NCBI RefSeq assembly: GCF_963675165.1
Contig: NC_087381.1
Coordinates: forward strand, 558,001-622,000
Direction: 5' to 3'
Length of the DNA stretch: 64,000 nucleotides
Origin: Halichondria panicea
Taxonomy: Eukaryota > Porifera > Demospongiae > Suberitida > Halichondriidae
In this document: positions 21,591-42,700 of the stretch, piece after piece
How the letters are laid out: each line of letters starts with the position of its first letter
How positions within the stretch are numbered: the first letter of the stretch is position 1
Position numbers and translations under genes: made by a program
The notes under the pieces: model-generated
Databases searched by the model: none
What the model was told of the DNA's origin: nothing
Seen by the model: only the letters and a program-made list of their open reading frames with translations

Positions 21591-22339
21591 TAGTCATACA
21601 TTTGTTCATTTAGTATCTACCTTGCAATGCTAGGTCCTACTATAGGAGTGTCAGATTGCAAACAGATAATGCATCCCATAAACTGTTATACGACATTTTT
21701 TGTAAGTTGCCACTGTCATGGCAAAATTAGATTTGATAGATTTCTCAACAAAGCTTTTGTTGTCGAATAAAAGCAAGCAAAATTGAACCTGCATGTAGGA
21801 AGACATGTGTCTTTGATTCTAGTCATCAAGCCACCCTTAGTGTCTAGTCATGCTCATGCTCACTCTATTACCGTGGAGCCCATCCATGTGCTCGTGTGAA
21901 CATTATGAAACACCGTCTCTGAACCCAGCCACACAAATGCCGAGGATTCTGTTTGGTTCAGTAATTAACCTCTTAGTAACATTTTCCCACATGTTACAAG
22001 GTTTCTAATTGATGTTGTTGTTCATTTGGTATCTGACCATCAATTAATTATCTTTTATCTCAATGTATTTTTATTTTTTGTAGACGAGCCTGGTGGTCAG
22101 AGGTCAGCTGGAGCTCCCACCCCCGCCCCCTCACTCAGGTTATGACATCTGATCACAAACGATCCTTACCAGATCGCAAAGTTAAAACCCAAATTGTCAA
22201 CATTTCATCTCATTCTCAAAAATTGTTCCACAGTGCTCTAATACACACTATATACTGTCATATCTATGACTGTCATAATTATATGTAAATCTAGCAGCTA
22301 ATTAACAGAGTCAGATCAATGTTCAGTGTCCCTAGTTCA
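21591..22339. other. Intergenic between the two collagen-like copies
   Basis: It contains another copy of the shared 5' flank (about 21990-22130) and otherwise unique AT-rich sequence. I see no coding exon on the minus strand. A polypyrimidine tract with TTTTTTGTAG|ACGAGCC at about 22070-22085 resembles a plus-strand splice acceptor. Confidence 0.4.
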
Positions 22340-23735
22340 TCAGTAGACGTATAGTTCCATTTGTTCAAGAGCAATGTCAGCATGTACTGCAGAATTAAGT
22401 AAGCATAGTTTCATTTCAATATCATCAGTTGTGGGGGTTGATAGTGTTTTGGTAAACCACGGTGGTTTGTTCAACGAACAGCACGGGTTGCCATGGATAC
22501 AGCCTTGACCATCCCAGAGTGGATCATCAGTGTGAAGGTGAAGTCCATATGCTGAAGGAGAGCTTAGACCACTCTCACAGAAATAGTCATTAACAACAAA
22601 TGGAGGGGAGCCGTAGGTGTTGCCTGGGTTACAAGGACAACGATGGATTCCATATAAAGTATTACTATTGTTTGCTTGAGATCCACCAGCTGCAAATGTC
22701 CAAATGTGTGTTCTGGGTGTTCCATGAGTGAAGCTTAGTCCATCAACGTACTGTGCATTGATACCACCTGAATATCTGGTATACCCAACAAAGGAATGCA
22801 TGTACCCCCAGTGATAAGCCTTAGCTCTCCCACACACTCGACTGTAGTATTGACCCCCACCAACAGGAAAGGTGACTAATGAACAAGAGTATGGATTTGT
22901 ATTTGTTCGACCACATGATCGTTTTGAGTAGCCAGTCAGTGTTAGTCCTTGAGGGCAGTTTTGGCTAGTATTAGTCATATCAATGAATGCCACCTTCCTC
23001 CATCCAGGACCACCACACGTCTCAGAGGGTCCCGATGGACCTTGTTTCCCCGTCATTCCTTTCTTCCATTATCGCCTCCAAAGCCTCGATTCCTTTAACC
23101 CCCTTGGCACCCGGCCCGCCACTCTCGCCTTTGTGTCCAGGGAATCCATAATGTCCTTTCAAACCTTGCTCACCTTTAACCCCAGTATCACCTCGTTTAC
23201 CGATCTCACCCATATCTCCTTTAACCCCTCGGTGTCCCATTGGGCCGGGATCGCCGATAGGACCGTTTGGACCCACCTCCCCTTTATGACCAGGGTAGCC
23301 AATGTGTCCTTTGACCCCAGATTCTCCGTTTATTCCCTGAGGGCCTTGATCACCCAGGCCTCCCTTATTCCCCTTTGGGCCTGGCTTGAGCGAACAGTCT
23401 GTTAAATTATCGGCGTCATTTCTAGTACACTCCATTATAGTGTAGAGTTTCTTTTCAATTAGTTCTGCCAGAGCATCAGCAAGTAGATCAGTAGCACTTT
23501 GAGAGGAGCCGGATTGTCGAGTTAGTCGCTTTAGTATGCCCATCACCGTGGCTTCATCACTCGAGTGGGGGTTTGAATTTTTAGCTTCAACAATATCTTG
23601 CAACTTAGTGATTTGGTTCTGTAGATTTGAATTTTCAGACTTGAGATTCCACACAGCAAAGGATAGACCTCCGTATAGTGTGATTGTCAGTAGCACAAAC
23701 GCTGCCACTAAGATACTCTTCACATTCGAGCCCAT
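22340..23735 (-). CDS. Collagen-like type II membrane protein, copy 2, one frame break
   Basis: Intronless. The first frame (23735 down to 23022) starts MGSNVKSILVAAFVLL and gives a short cytoplasmic end, a TM helix (about residues 7-30), a coiled-coil-like segment, then Gly-X-Y repeats (from about residue 117; KPGPKGNKGGLGDQG and on). The second frame (about 23056 down to 22340) holds the cysteine-rich C-terminal module of about 225 residues (CGGPGWRKVAFIDMT, YSKRSCGR, CGRAKAYHWGY, VNDYFCESG, DDIEMKLC, IALEQMELYVY). The frames differ because two single bases are missing near 23055-23090 relative to copy 1 (GGAATCGAGG for GGAGATCGAGG, and one more about 20 bp later). This could be a real inactivation or two sequencing errors. 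The C-terminal module resembles uncharacterised sponge and cnidarian proteins; its function is unknown to me. Probably an extracellular trimer anchored at its N-terminus. Confidence 0.7.
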
Positions 23736-24020
23736 CTTTGTGCTCTACATGTGTATTTCAGTTCGAAGTTGATGCTCTACTGAAGTACACAGAATTAACC
23801 TCTTAATAAAAAGTTCCCATATGTTACAAGGTTTCTAAGTGATGTTGTTGTTTATTTGGTATCTGACCATCAAATTATCTTTTACCTCAAATATTTTTGC
23901 AGACAAGCCTGGGGGTCAGAGGTCAGCTCAAGCACCCTCCTTTATCATACAAGAGGAGTTTGATTGCTACAGCGGTGGCTGCGTACGACGAAAGAAAGTG
24001 AGTAACATTCAGCATAATTA
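23736..24020. other. 5' flank of collagen-like copy 2 with a candidate plus-strand exon
   Basis: Shared 5' flank as for copy 1. Within it 23903-23997 looks like an internal exon on the plus strand: it follows a pyrimidine-rich tract ending TTTTTGCAG, is open (KPGGQRSAQAP, then EEFDCYSGGCVRRKK) and ends at AAA|GTGAGT, a strong donor. Family unknown. It may be a remnant of a gene that was overrun by the collagen-like duplication. Confidence 0.3.
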
Positions 24021-24230
24021 CCGTAATAGCGGGTAATTTTCGGGGGACAAAATATTCGTGGCTCAGCAATATTGAGACATTTTGTGGGTAATTTTTTCGT
24101 GGTTGGAGCTTGCACTGCAGCCGGTAAAGGTAAACAAGGTCGCTTCATTCGTGAGTAAAATATTCGTGGTCAGACCTTCAACCACAAAAACCACGAATAT
24201 TTTGCCCTACGAAAATTACCCTCTATACGG
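24021..24230. mobile_element. MITE, CCGTATAGCG family
   Basis: A 210-bp element, TA-flanked (24019-24020 and 24231-24232). The left end has a one-base insertion (CCGTAATAGCGGGTAATTTT). The interior is close to the copy at 10188. Non-coding. Confidence 0.75.
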
Positions 24231-24357
24231 TATTGTAGTACTTACCATGTTCCAAATATAAGTACTTGCACTGATATCAAATTATGTGCCTATCGTAATT
24301 ATATGTAGCATATAATTATGAGTGTATGTCAGCTGTCAACTACTCACCTCCTATATA

Positions 24358-24562
24358 CCGTATAGCGGGTAATTTTTGTGGGGTAAATAATTCGTTTATC
24401 TAGAAAACGGTGGTTTTTGTGAGTAAAAATTTCGTTTAGTCTCGTTGCCTGACATTGCATTCATACGTTCCGGTAAGCCACGCCTGCGTTAAAATTTCGT
24501 GGAGGTCAGCTTGCCCACGAAAATAACGAATTTTTACCGGGCGAAAATTACCCGCTATACGG
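24358..24562. mobile_element. MITE, CCGTATAGCG family, diverged interior
   Basis: A 205-bp element flanked by TA, with ends CCGTATAGCGGGTAATTTTT and the complement of CCGTATAGCGGGTAATTTTC. The interior differs from the 10188/19093/24021 copies (it uses AATTCGTTT motifs), so it is a separate subfamily sharing the same ends. Confidence 0.75.
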
Positions 24563-25300
24563 TATACATGATTGTAGCATAAAATTAAAACTAGTGATCA
24601 CTTTAGATGATACTAATTATAGTGCTTTCCCATGCATTCTACTATTAAATCCTAACATTTCATTTGCAGAATCTTTTGTTATATAATTCCATAGCTCTCT
24701 CACTCGGCCATGCATTACAGTTACAAGTGCTTACACTAGTAACCTCCCCCACCTCCCACGCATTGTCATGGTTACACTATTTTATAACCTCCCGTCCTCT
24801 TACAGATCACATCCTCCCTGTTTGGTATGAACCAAGCACCAAAGTTAGTGTGCAGTTGGCCGGCCATATCAAGCTCTACATTTGGGTCGTGTTGTCAGGC
24901 AGTAAGACTATCATATATACTACACATGCCCGAGGGCGTGGAATGCAAGTACTCGTTGCAATAGAGTCGTATGAACAGTGTTATTATTGCGATTGTACAT
25001 GTCATTTAAATTGTGTGAAATCAATTGTTTATTGGAATTCATCATTTCACTTGAATTGGCCTAGGAGTTTGCTTTTTAAATAATTTGCAATAATTATTAT
25101 ATATAGTCCATAAAAAATGAGGAACAAAATTCTCATTGTCTAAACTTAAAAATTAACTCATAGAATGATAATAATGATACTCATACTAAAAACTTTGCTA
25201 TCACTAACAGCAGAGTGCACTCCTGCTAACAGCTATTTAGTCAATTTGTCCTAAACGTTCAGTTAATACTGCTTGCATGCATGGTGGGCAGTCCCCATAA
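24563..25300. other. Intergenic downstream of SRCR gene 4
   Basis: AT-rich. One plus-strand frame of 139 codons (24664-25083) is present but shows no family motif and no repeat in the paralogous flanks, so I do not call it a gene. The last part is presumably the 3' untranslated region of gene 4. Confidence 0.4.
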
Positions 25301-30947
<5,647 letters not shown>

Positions 30948-31005
30948 TATTGGTAATGTTTCTTGCAATTCGGTATGAAGGTCTCCTAGGCTACACATTC
31001 ACCAC

Positions 31006-31012
31006 TTTTATA
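31006..31012 (-). promoter_or_regulatory. TATA box of SRCR gene 4
   Basis: TATAAAA on the minus strand, about 60 bp upstream of the start codon at 30947. The same sequence in a related context occurs upstream of genes 6 and 8, which supports a real promoter element. Confidence 0.5.
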
Positions 31013-31019
31013 CAGCAGC

Positions 31020-31739
31020 CGGACCTACAGGTCTCAGTTACTGCACATGCCCGTTAAAATCAATGTCATGCGTAATTAATTTTGGCATAACAACCAATTA
31101 AAATTAATTGAGAGCACATGCTTTATCATTACTAGGCCCTGATAAATTATGCTAGGAGCAAAATAGGTGTCTAAAGAACAATTGGGAATAATAGGCATTA
31201 ATGTCCATTTTTGGTAAAGATCATTACATTAAGTTTTGCATAACGATTTTTCATGGCAAAAAATGGCTGAAGGTGAATATTTAATCAGCCGCCCTTTTAG
31301 GAATACCTAATTATGGATCAGTTCAATTTAGCGAAATAACACGATATATTAATTATGTCTTGAGTCAGTTGTGTGTTGTTCTATACGTCTTAATTTGTTA
31401 TGTCACATTTTTTGGAAAAAATCAGAGAATAATCGGATTTTTTATGAGAGGAATAGGCACATTTTTCAAGAATTAAATAATGGGTGAAAAAATCAGGGCC
31501 TAATCATTACTAGCATGCAGTTTTGTATCAATGTAGTTCTCATTATACAGTCGAACAATTTCTACCAGATCTACACATATACATATCAAAATCAGAACAC
31601 CGAAAAAATGGCGAGAAATTAAGCTATGAAACATCAACTATATCATTATACATGATACTAATTTGCTATCTGTTCACTATAATTATAATTGTCAAGCGTT
31701 CACTATTCTTTCAGTCCGGCATTAACTCCGTCTATAGTT
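31020..31739. other. Intergenic between gene 4 promoter and gene 5
   Basis: No gene seen. From about 31345 it matches 1-389, the 3' flank of gene 1. Confidence 0.5.
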
Positions 31740-34106
<2,367 letters not shown>

Positions 34107-35320
34107 TGACAATGCTTCAGGTATGATTATGTGAAGGTCCCATGCACACACCTCTTTAAGTAGTGGTCTTATATTACCACACGTGCACTAGATCTATAAT
34201 TATACAATGAAGATGTACTGCATACAGCATATCTTAATCTGTATAATTTTGATTACATAATAGCAGTGTTATGTTTGTGTCCTTACTTGTATAATTATAG
34301 CTGCAATAAACCATATTTATGAGTCAACATTGAAAATATAATTAATTGGAAGAAAAATTAATAACACCGATCAATTTGTTGATACAAGATTACAAATTCA
34401 GTTTCCATCATTCGTATCAGCTTAGGACAATCAATTTTATATGAGCGATGGCCTGCTGCACGATAATAAATTAAGTGCAAAGATATTTATTTTTCGTTCT
34501 GTGTCTCTCCGCTGCCGGCCGTATTTTCTACAAACCAATTTTAATTTGTGCAACAAACAATGTCAAAAGATGAGCTCAAAGTATAACGTCTCAATGTATG
34601 TATATAGCAACACTCGGTCTGGAACCGAGGCCTGGAACCGAGGCCTGGAACCGAGACCTGAAACCGAGGCTATAGCAACATACATGTGATCAACAGTTCG
34701 TCCTAATCTCTTGATGTAATTTGCTAGCAGGCTGCTAAATTGTGTCCATTTGATGCATGCAGCTCGCACTTGGGAATCAATTATGCCTAACTTCAACAAT
34801 TAATAGCTGAGTAATAAAAATTATGGTTTCTTCAACAATGATTTCTGAAAACATTATGTCCTCAAAGTTCAAATTTGGGAAATGAAAGAATCGACAATTT
34901 CGGCTGAATACAATAGATTATAATCGCCCATGCATGCATGGTCCAAGGTAGCCTCAATTCCAGGCCGATTAATATCGGCCTTGAATCGAGGCTAGGTCCA
35001 AGGTGTAGCCTCAATTCCAGGCAGCAAAGAAAAAGGCGCCTTTTTTTTGCGGCCTGGAATTTAGCCTATAACTCTAATAGCTAAGTAATAAATACCGGTA
35101 TTTATCGAGGCTAAATCCAAGGCCGAAAAATGATGATGGCCCCTATACACCTGTATGTGCATGCATAAGTGATTTAACATAATTATTTTGACACCAAAAA
35201 TATGATATCAGAATTGAAGGAGACTGAGATGAAATTGAGCTATGAGACATCAAGTAAAGCAGAATGATACTATCACTATCGGTCAATAATAAAATAATAC
35301 TTGGTGGGCAGTACCCATAG
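34107..35320. other. Intergenic, hairpin and short tandem repeats, no gene
   Basis: The first 450 bp match the upstream flank of gene 1. A 14-bp unit (GGCCTGGAACCGA-like) repeats about four times at 34618-34672. At about 34950-35120 there are several interlocking inverted segments of the GCCTCGAT..CCAGGC / GCCTGG..TCGAGGC type, probably short non-autonomous elements. No coding exon. Confidence 0.5.
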
Positions 35321-38300
35321 TTATCCCGGATATGGTGGAGGGGCTTCTCCGCCAGAAAAATGCATTGCAGGGGGCGGTTTTTCAGGGGCCGGGGGTTGCT
35401 GAGGATAAGGGGCTGGGGGTTGCTGAGGGTAGGACGTGTAGTACGAGGGGGCGGAATATTGTCCAGTCGGGTAGGCAGCTGCTGGTTGAGGCTGATTAGA
35501 TGGAGGGGGAGGCTGATTAGAGTTTGAGGATCTTTGATTCATGGAGTAGGCTGTATTTTGTGTATTTGTGACGGTCGTTGTAGCTGTCGATGTAGTGTTA
35601 GTGTTTAGATTCCTGGGTGGGGGGCGATTCAGGCGACGCCTTCTTATGATACCACACAACAAGACGATAAACAAAAATATGAAGACGATGATGATGAAAG
35701 GGACTGTTGCCCCAACACCGATAGTTACGCTGGACGCTGATGCTGCATAAAAATAAAGTATGTCAGTGCATGTCGATGTGGTCTGTATGTAATATAGTCA
35801 TATTTTATGTATGATGGTCAGCCATGGCTACTGCGTGCATTATACACGCGTCGCAATACACAATTACCACGTGGCGGTTGCTGTGTATAGTGGTTACGGC
35901 CATCGCGCTTCGTGTTAATAATTTGAGTTGCGTGTATGGGGCCACGCCCACCTACAAGTTGATGGCTGAAGTGGTGGAAAAACGAGCTTCGCTTTATGAC
36001 TGAAACTTGATCTGTGAGAGCTCTAACAAAACAGATGGAGCATCTACACACGTACATGTATACATATAGCTGTTTAGGTGAGCACGACCATAAACCAATA
36101 CGTTAACATGCACGAAGTGCAGCTGCAGAATCATGCAGTGCGTGCGTGACGTACGTGGCTGTGACCACTTCACGAATGTCACATTTATTTGTTAGGCAGC
36201 AACCGCTATATGGTTGAATGCATGTTCTACCGCTAAGGTGGCAAGCATTTTACAACCATGCAGGACAAATTATGCACAATAGCATGGCAATGACTCTGCA
36301 CATGGGCTACTATAATTATGTGAATTCCAAGCTAAAACGTCTCAGCCATGCACATGCACACTAACTGATACTACTATTGACTTACATCCAGTACAGAACA
36401 AGGCAATATCTTCTGAATGGCCACAATCTTCAACTCCGATAGGGTTAGCACGGCAATTAATGAGTCTGCTCTCAGATCCTCGACAACGAAGCTCGTCCAA
36501 CCATATCCGAGTGGATAGTGAAGCTTGGGAGAATCTATGGAAAGAAATGATTATCACAAATATTGCACAAACTATATAATTATAGAATGATGGATGTGAT
36601 CCGATGTCAAGTCAGTATAAGTACCGTATTACTAGCGAGCATCAAACATTTGCGAACTTTGCGATTGTTGATCAATTCGCAACAATAAAATCCGCAAAAC
36701 CTACTAGTAAATACACACGATCCTTGCCAGAACGCAATAGTTTGATCGCAAAGGGTCAAATTTTCTGCTGATTTGGCTCGTTTGCAAAGGTTTTTCACCA
36801 GCAAAATATTCTAGTAATACGGTACTCTTATTAGTTACTCAATGATGAGCCGATAATACACACTCACCCTAGCAGCCCAACTCTTCCGTATCGAGTGGAG
36901 GTTGAGTACCCTAGTTGACGACAAGCCACTCTTGCATCACCTGAGCCAAAGTTGTCCTGACACACTGTACCCCATTGTCCACTGTAATAGACCTCCAGTC
37001 TGCCAGAGGAGCCTCCTGTTCGGCCTGACCTGCCTACCAGCCTCAGGTCTCCATTTGGGCCTAAAAACAACACAATTCATTAATGGAGATAATTATTGAA
37101 TATGCTGTATATACAAATTCTTACTTGCAGTGCTTGCAGTACAGATCAAGGCCACATCTTCTGAATGGAAGCAATCTTCAACTCCGATAGGGTTAGCAGG
37201 GCAATTACTGAGTCTGCTCTCAGTTCCTCGACAACGAAGCTCGTCCAGCCATGTTGGAGTGAATGATGAAGCTTCAGAGAAACTATAGGAGGTAATGACC
37301 ATGTTAACACAATTGTACCAGCTATAATACATTTATTACATGCATGCAGTGATATACTTGACAAAAGTTCGAAGAATCTATAAATATAGTTATAGGAGGA
37401 AATGATTTTATGACCATAATTATATGCTATATAGAAATTAGCTATTGAGTTCGATGAGATTTCATTGAAACTGTATACAAACTGTACAATAAAGTACATA
37501 TATATACATGTTTCTTAAACTAAGGTGAATGATTCTATGGAAAAACAATTTCTGATGAGCTTACACACTCACCCTAGCCTTCCAACTGTTCCGTATTGAG
37601 TGTAGGTTGAGAACCCTAGTTGACGACAAGCTACTCTTGCATCATTTGAACCGAAGCTGTCCTGACACACTGTTCCCCATTGTCTACTGTAATAGACTTC
37701 CAGTCTGCCAGAGGAGCCTCCTGTTTGACTAACTCTGTCTACCAGCCTCAGATCTCCACTTAATTGTCCTGTATATATATATACAGACACGAAAATCAAG
37801 ATGAATACGTGCATGACTTGTGTACATTCAACACTGTATACTCGGTACACGTATATTCCCAACATAACTGTGGTATAGCTAACATGCAAGTACATGAACA
37901 TGCTTTATAATGATTTAGGAAATGAGGAATGTGTGTGTGTTCCTGCCACTATATAGATGCAATTTACGTACTCAGGAATTAACACTATAGGAAATCCTGT
38001 GGAAATCCATGCATATTCTTCCAAACAGGAAATATGCATGGCTGGTGTGTACACAGGATTTCCCTGGGTGTGTATAATCCGGCGGCTATAGGTCTGCATG
38101 TATGTTTTCAGAAGCCTTTCTGAATGCTAATACATGAGTGACACAACCATAACAGGATGGCAACAAGACTGGTACAGGATTCGTCTAAAGTTACAGCAGC
38201 TAGGAGAACGTTGTGATTTTCGTTCACCTAATACCTGTTAACCAAGTTTATTAGCAAAATCGATCATGCATCCACACCATTCTGTGATTCTACCATAATT

Positions 38301-38659
38301 ATAGTCTACAACTGTTCTTTCAATTTCAAAGCTGCCATGATATTTACTATATAATAATTATTGTCATAATTATATGCTGTAGCTATTGCCATGCAGGACG
38401 ATAGCACAACAGTATGTACAGTAATTATTATAACAGCTATAATAATGGAGTATGACAGATCTCGCTCAATTAATTCATATATGTTCCAGTCTCATAATTG
38501 AGTTTTCTTATAGCAGAAACAATCATACAATGCACACAATCATCATACAGAGTGGAAACATCATTCTCACTTTAGGAAATTATTATTATTATCCAGCTCA
38601 CCTCCAACAGCCCAAACCAGGCTCAGGAGAGTAGCTGTCTTCCACAGTAAGCAACTCAT
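35321..38659 (-). CDS. SRCR gene 6: two SRCR domains, TM, Pro-rich tail
   Basis: Predicted 391 aa, six exons: signal 38602-38659 ([12 protein letters not shown]); SRCR 1 37573-37768 + 37125-37282; SRCR 2 36868-37060 + 36386-36534; TM and tail 35321-35742. The sum is 1,176 nt. Both SRCR domains keep all six group-A cysteines ([27 protein letters not shown] or RLINCRA, VEDC, ALIC or ALFC). The TM ([20 protein letters not shown]) is followed by RRRR, then a tail with [22 protein letters not shown] and [10 protein letters not shown], the last giving a C-terminal PPPY. It is the closest relative of genes 8 and 12. The intron before the last exon has a conserved region (35815-36240) shared with them. 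A TATAAAA lies about 50 bp upstream of the start. Intact. Confidence 0.85.
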
Positions 38660-38705
38660 TATTAGTAATGTTTCTTGCAATTCAGTATCAAAATGAAAGC
38701 ACAAC

Positions 38706-38712
38706 TTTTATA
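38706..38712 (-). promoter_or_regulatory. TATA box of SRCR gene 6
   Basis: TATAAAA on the minus strand, about 47 bp upstream of the start codon at 38659, in the same context (CTGTATAAAAGTTGTGC) as gene 8. Confidence 0.55.
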
Positions 38713-39708
38713 CAGCTCTCTACCATGTGCAGATGTGCAGGATGTCATGTGGGTGGTATGAACTGGTGGGATTCATCCATGTGACCTGTGTGTGTATTTA
38801 CAATTTACTTAGGATGTGTTGATGTTAGGTCATTAACCTTTATCCTTATTACACTTGTATCAAGAGTACTTGGGCATGCTTGTGTGTATAGTGTGATTAC
38901 CCTTTATAGTATCTTCTTCCATGTCCTGTTTGTATCCTGTTGGGTTAGTCCCCTGCATGCACACTCATGTTGTCAGTCAGTTTGTTAGTCCCAATTTCAC
39001 CCTTTACTATAATAACAAACTGTGACCTATATAATTTGGTCTTGCTGCAAATAACTTAGATAATGCTAGTAGGCTACTGACTGTATACGGTGGCGGCTAA
39101 CATGACGATTGTAGCTACTTACAACCATTTATTATGCCTCAGTGCGCATGGCCATAGCAAGGTACAGTTGGAACCTCACAAGTTGGTCAGGAGGTTTGTC
39201 TGTTATTCGGAGGTGTCCCCTTTATTGAGGTTTTACCATAAAGTTACGTTACTGGCCTCAAATGTGCACAACTCCCTCATGTATTTGACCCTTGAATTGT
39301 ATTATTGACCTCTGGCATCATAATTTTTTTGGTGTGTGTGGTTTATTAGTGATGACGCATCCCAATATTAATGTTATTCATGATCCAACATTGTATACAT
39401 GTACTAAATTGGTACTGGGCTCATGTAAAGTGTATCTATAGAAAGTGAAAGCACTAAGTCCAAAAATAATTAGCCAATCTATAATTATAGCTTATGATTG
39501 TCTGAAAACATAATTTTTTTATATAATTATCTATATCACAAACAGTGTCCCAGCTCAAAGTTCATATTTGGGAAATGATAGTTTCTGGCCAAATACCATG
39601 CAAGCATGTATGGATTATAATAGGCAGTTTTGTGATTGTATATAAAAGATAATATTGAGCTAAGAAATTGAGCTATAATAATTATGAGACATCAAAGTAT
39701 ACCCATAT
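38713..39708. other. Intergenic between genes 6 and 7
   Basis: No gene recognised. The part from about 39280 to 39708 is the 3' flank of gene 7 and matches the flanks of genes 9 (about 50800-51240) and 11 (about 57670-58460). At about 39426 it carries the empty version of the site that is filled at 57785-58134. Confidence 0.5.
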
Positions 39709-42700
39709 TTAGCCCGGATATGGTGAAGGGGCGGCTTCTCCGCCAGAAAAATACAGTGCAGGGGGTGGTTCTTCAGTGGGGTACTGAGCTGAGGGAGGTT
39801 CTTCAGTGGGGTACAGAGCTGAGGGAGGTTCTTCAGTGGAATAAGGAGCTGAGGGAGGTTCTTCAGTGGGGTACAGAGCTGAGGGAGGTTCTTCAGTGGA
39901 ATAAGGAGCTGAGGGCAGTTCTCCAAGGGAATAAGGAGCTGGGGGTTGCTGAGGGTAGGATGTGCGGTATAGGGAGGAGGCGTATTGTCCAGTTGGTTGA
40001 GCCCCATGAACATTTTGAGGGGGGGCTTGATTCGAGTTTGAGGATCTTTGGTTCATGGAGTAGGCTTTATTATGTGTCGACGTAGTATGATCTAGTGGAT
40101 TCCTCGTTGGGGGTGGATGCAGGCGACGTCTTAAGAAGTTGAAAATTACAGTCGCGCTGATGATTATGAAGGCTGTAGTTATTGTACCCAAAACTACTCC
40201 AAGAAAAATCCAAACCTGGGCTGATGTAGTTGCTGCATAATAAAAAAATATAGTATGTCATATAGTGTATCAGTGCATCTGAGGTAGCTATAATAATTAG
40301 TATACTAAAATTATGTGTAATGGCCGAGAGGGTCGCCCGCCATCGCTATATGTACAGCGTGCAGTGCGCACACGTCACGTTAAATGGTTGCCACGTACCA
40401 TAACCAACACCACTTTAGTAACACGAAGCACACGGCGGCAGCGGCTTCATGTAACCAGTTCACAAAAGAGACATCTAAATGTTAGGCAGCAACCATATAA
40501 TAATATAATACGGTTGATTCTTTTATCGCTATATAGGTGGCAACTATTTTACAACCACGCGGGCACAATGCATGCACATGGTAATGTGGTAGTGGTGGCA
40601 GGTGACCCTTGGATACCACAATAATTACTTACATGTCATTGAGATATTTGCTGAACAATAATTGCATTTTGAGCTAAAAGGTCTCAGCCATGTACATGCA
40701 CTAACTGATACTACTATTGACTTACATCCAGTGCAGACCAAGGCCACATCTTGTGAATGGGAGCAATCTTCAACTCCAATAGGGTTAGCAGGACAATCAA
40801 CGAGTCTGCTCTCATTTCCTCGACAACGAAGCTCGTCCAGCCATATCGGAGTTGATGGATTCGAAACTGGAGAGAAACTATAGAAGGAATTATTAATAAG
40901 TTAATTGCTCATTAATTATTCATGAGTTCAATCTAGCAGCTACATCCAGCTGAAACGCAGTAGTCATTTCACAGCTTGAATACTGAGATGCTTTTACTAG
41001 ATAAATAGGTGCAGTGTACCCTATTGGCTGAACCACATGAAGATAAAAAGGCTACTGAAAGTTCACATATCGGCTTTTCTTTGGCTCTGAAAGCCATTTT
41101 TTCAGCGTTTTATGAGACTTTCCTGGCCTGGAAAGATCATTTTGCACTCCAGTATGGTAAGGAGCATCACAAGAAGATCTTATAAGAGCAATAACACAGA
41201 GCTTAGCTATATATACACCGCATATACACCGCATATACAGTGCTACATTTTCAGTCGAGGCACTTCAATTTCATGGAATAGCCTTTAAATCGTTAGCCTC
41301 GAATCCAGGCCGATTAAAATACGGCCTGGTATCTATTGCATGTGTAATTAATCATAGGCGTGGTGGCCGTTCACGCCCATGTACTATCTACTATTATATG
41401 AAGCTTTTTATAGCCTAGTTAGCTAGCTATAGCTGTGGCCTTCTCTATGGTGTTGTGTTGAGAAGGCTTCACGAAGCCAGAAGAGGCTCTCATCTACGGT
41501 TGGATGGTCGTGATGTTTTGAACTGGGTTTCTGACAGACCATATGGCAAGTCTTTAACTTTGTGCTTCCAACTGCAACCATAGGGCCATCGTAGAGGTAG
41601 ATGTGAGCCTATTCTGGTTTCAGAATAGTGTGCAAACCTTCTCGACAACGCAATAGAGAACATAAGCCACAGCTTCACAGGAGACAGAGTTTAAAGACTA
41701 TAATTATATGGTAAGTCTTTGACTTTGTGCTTCCAACTGCAACCATAGGACCATCGTAGAGAGCAAGTGTGTAAGCCTTCTTGACAACACAATAGAGGGC
41801 ATAAAGCCACAGGAGACAAGTATTTATTAAAAATAATACAGAAAGAAACTAGTAAACAAACTAGTTTATGGTATAATTTTACGGAGGTTTACTAACGTGA
41901 ACGAATTCCTTAGATTCTGAGGAACTCAGTTCGCGCATGTGCACTATCATCCATGCAATAGAGACCAGGTCGTATTTTAATCGGCCTGGTCTCGAAGCTA
42001 TTAAATCGTTAAATAGATTTGAGGGGTTGACTGTTTTACCGGAAACACTCCCAGGTCACGCTTTCTATCCTTTGCACGTCATGCATCGAAAAATGTTTGT
42101 AGGATTGCATTCTAACCTACGAAAACAACAAAAATTAATCCCCTCAAACAGTTGGCGCTATATACAGTACACGTTTTCAAGACAGATTAGATTTGATGGC
42201 TAAGAATAATGAGTTTACACACTCACCCTAACTCTCCAACTGTTCCGTATTGTGTGTATAGGTGAAGAACCCTAGTTGACGACAAGCCACCACTGCATCA
42301 ATTGGACTGAAGCTATCATTACACACTGTCCCCCATTGTCCATTGTAATAGACCTCCAGTCTGCCAGAGGAGCTTCCTATTATGGGGAAGCTCAAGTCTC
42401 CACTTGATTGTCCTATATATATAATTATGTGCAGACATGAATAATGTATTACTATATCAGTAGGCAATTACTCAGTAGAAAACTGTGAATTTTTAATCTG
42501 TGGTCTAATTAATCATGTACAAAATGTGATGATGTCTACCACTATTAACTGTTATATGAGTGAAAGGCCCTGACCATGCACAATCTACTATAATACCGGT
42601 ACCAGGCCAATAAACAGCTTGTGGCATGAATTTCCAATCGGGCATGTATAATAACTACTTTTTGCTTTGAAACATTTGCACAGTAACCACAATTACTTCA

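Noticed and set aside
24664-25083. Plus-strand 139-codon frame
   Set aside because: No domain, no repeat in homologous flanks, no convincing splice context; treated as chance.
40313-40624. Plus-strand frame rich in arginine in the last intron of gene 7, also at 58958
   Set aside because: Conserved only because the introns are duplicates; no known domain, and it lies on the strand opposite all genes here.
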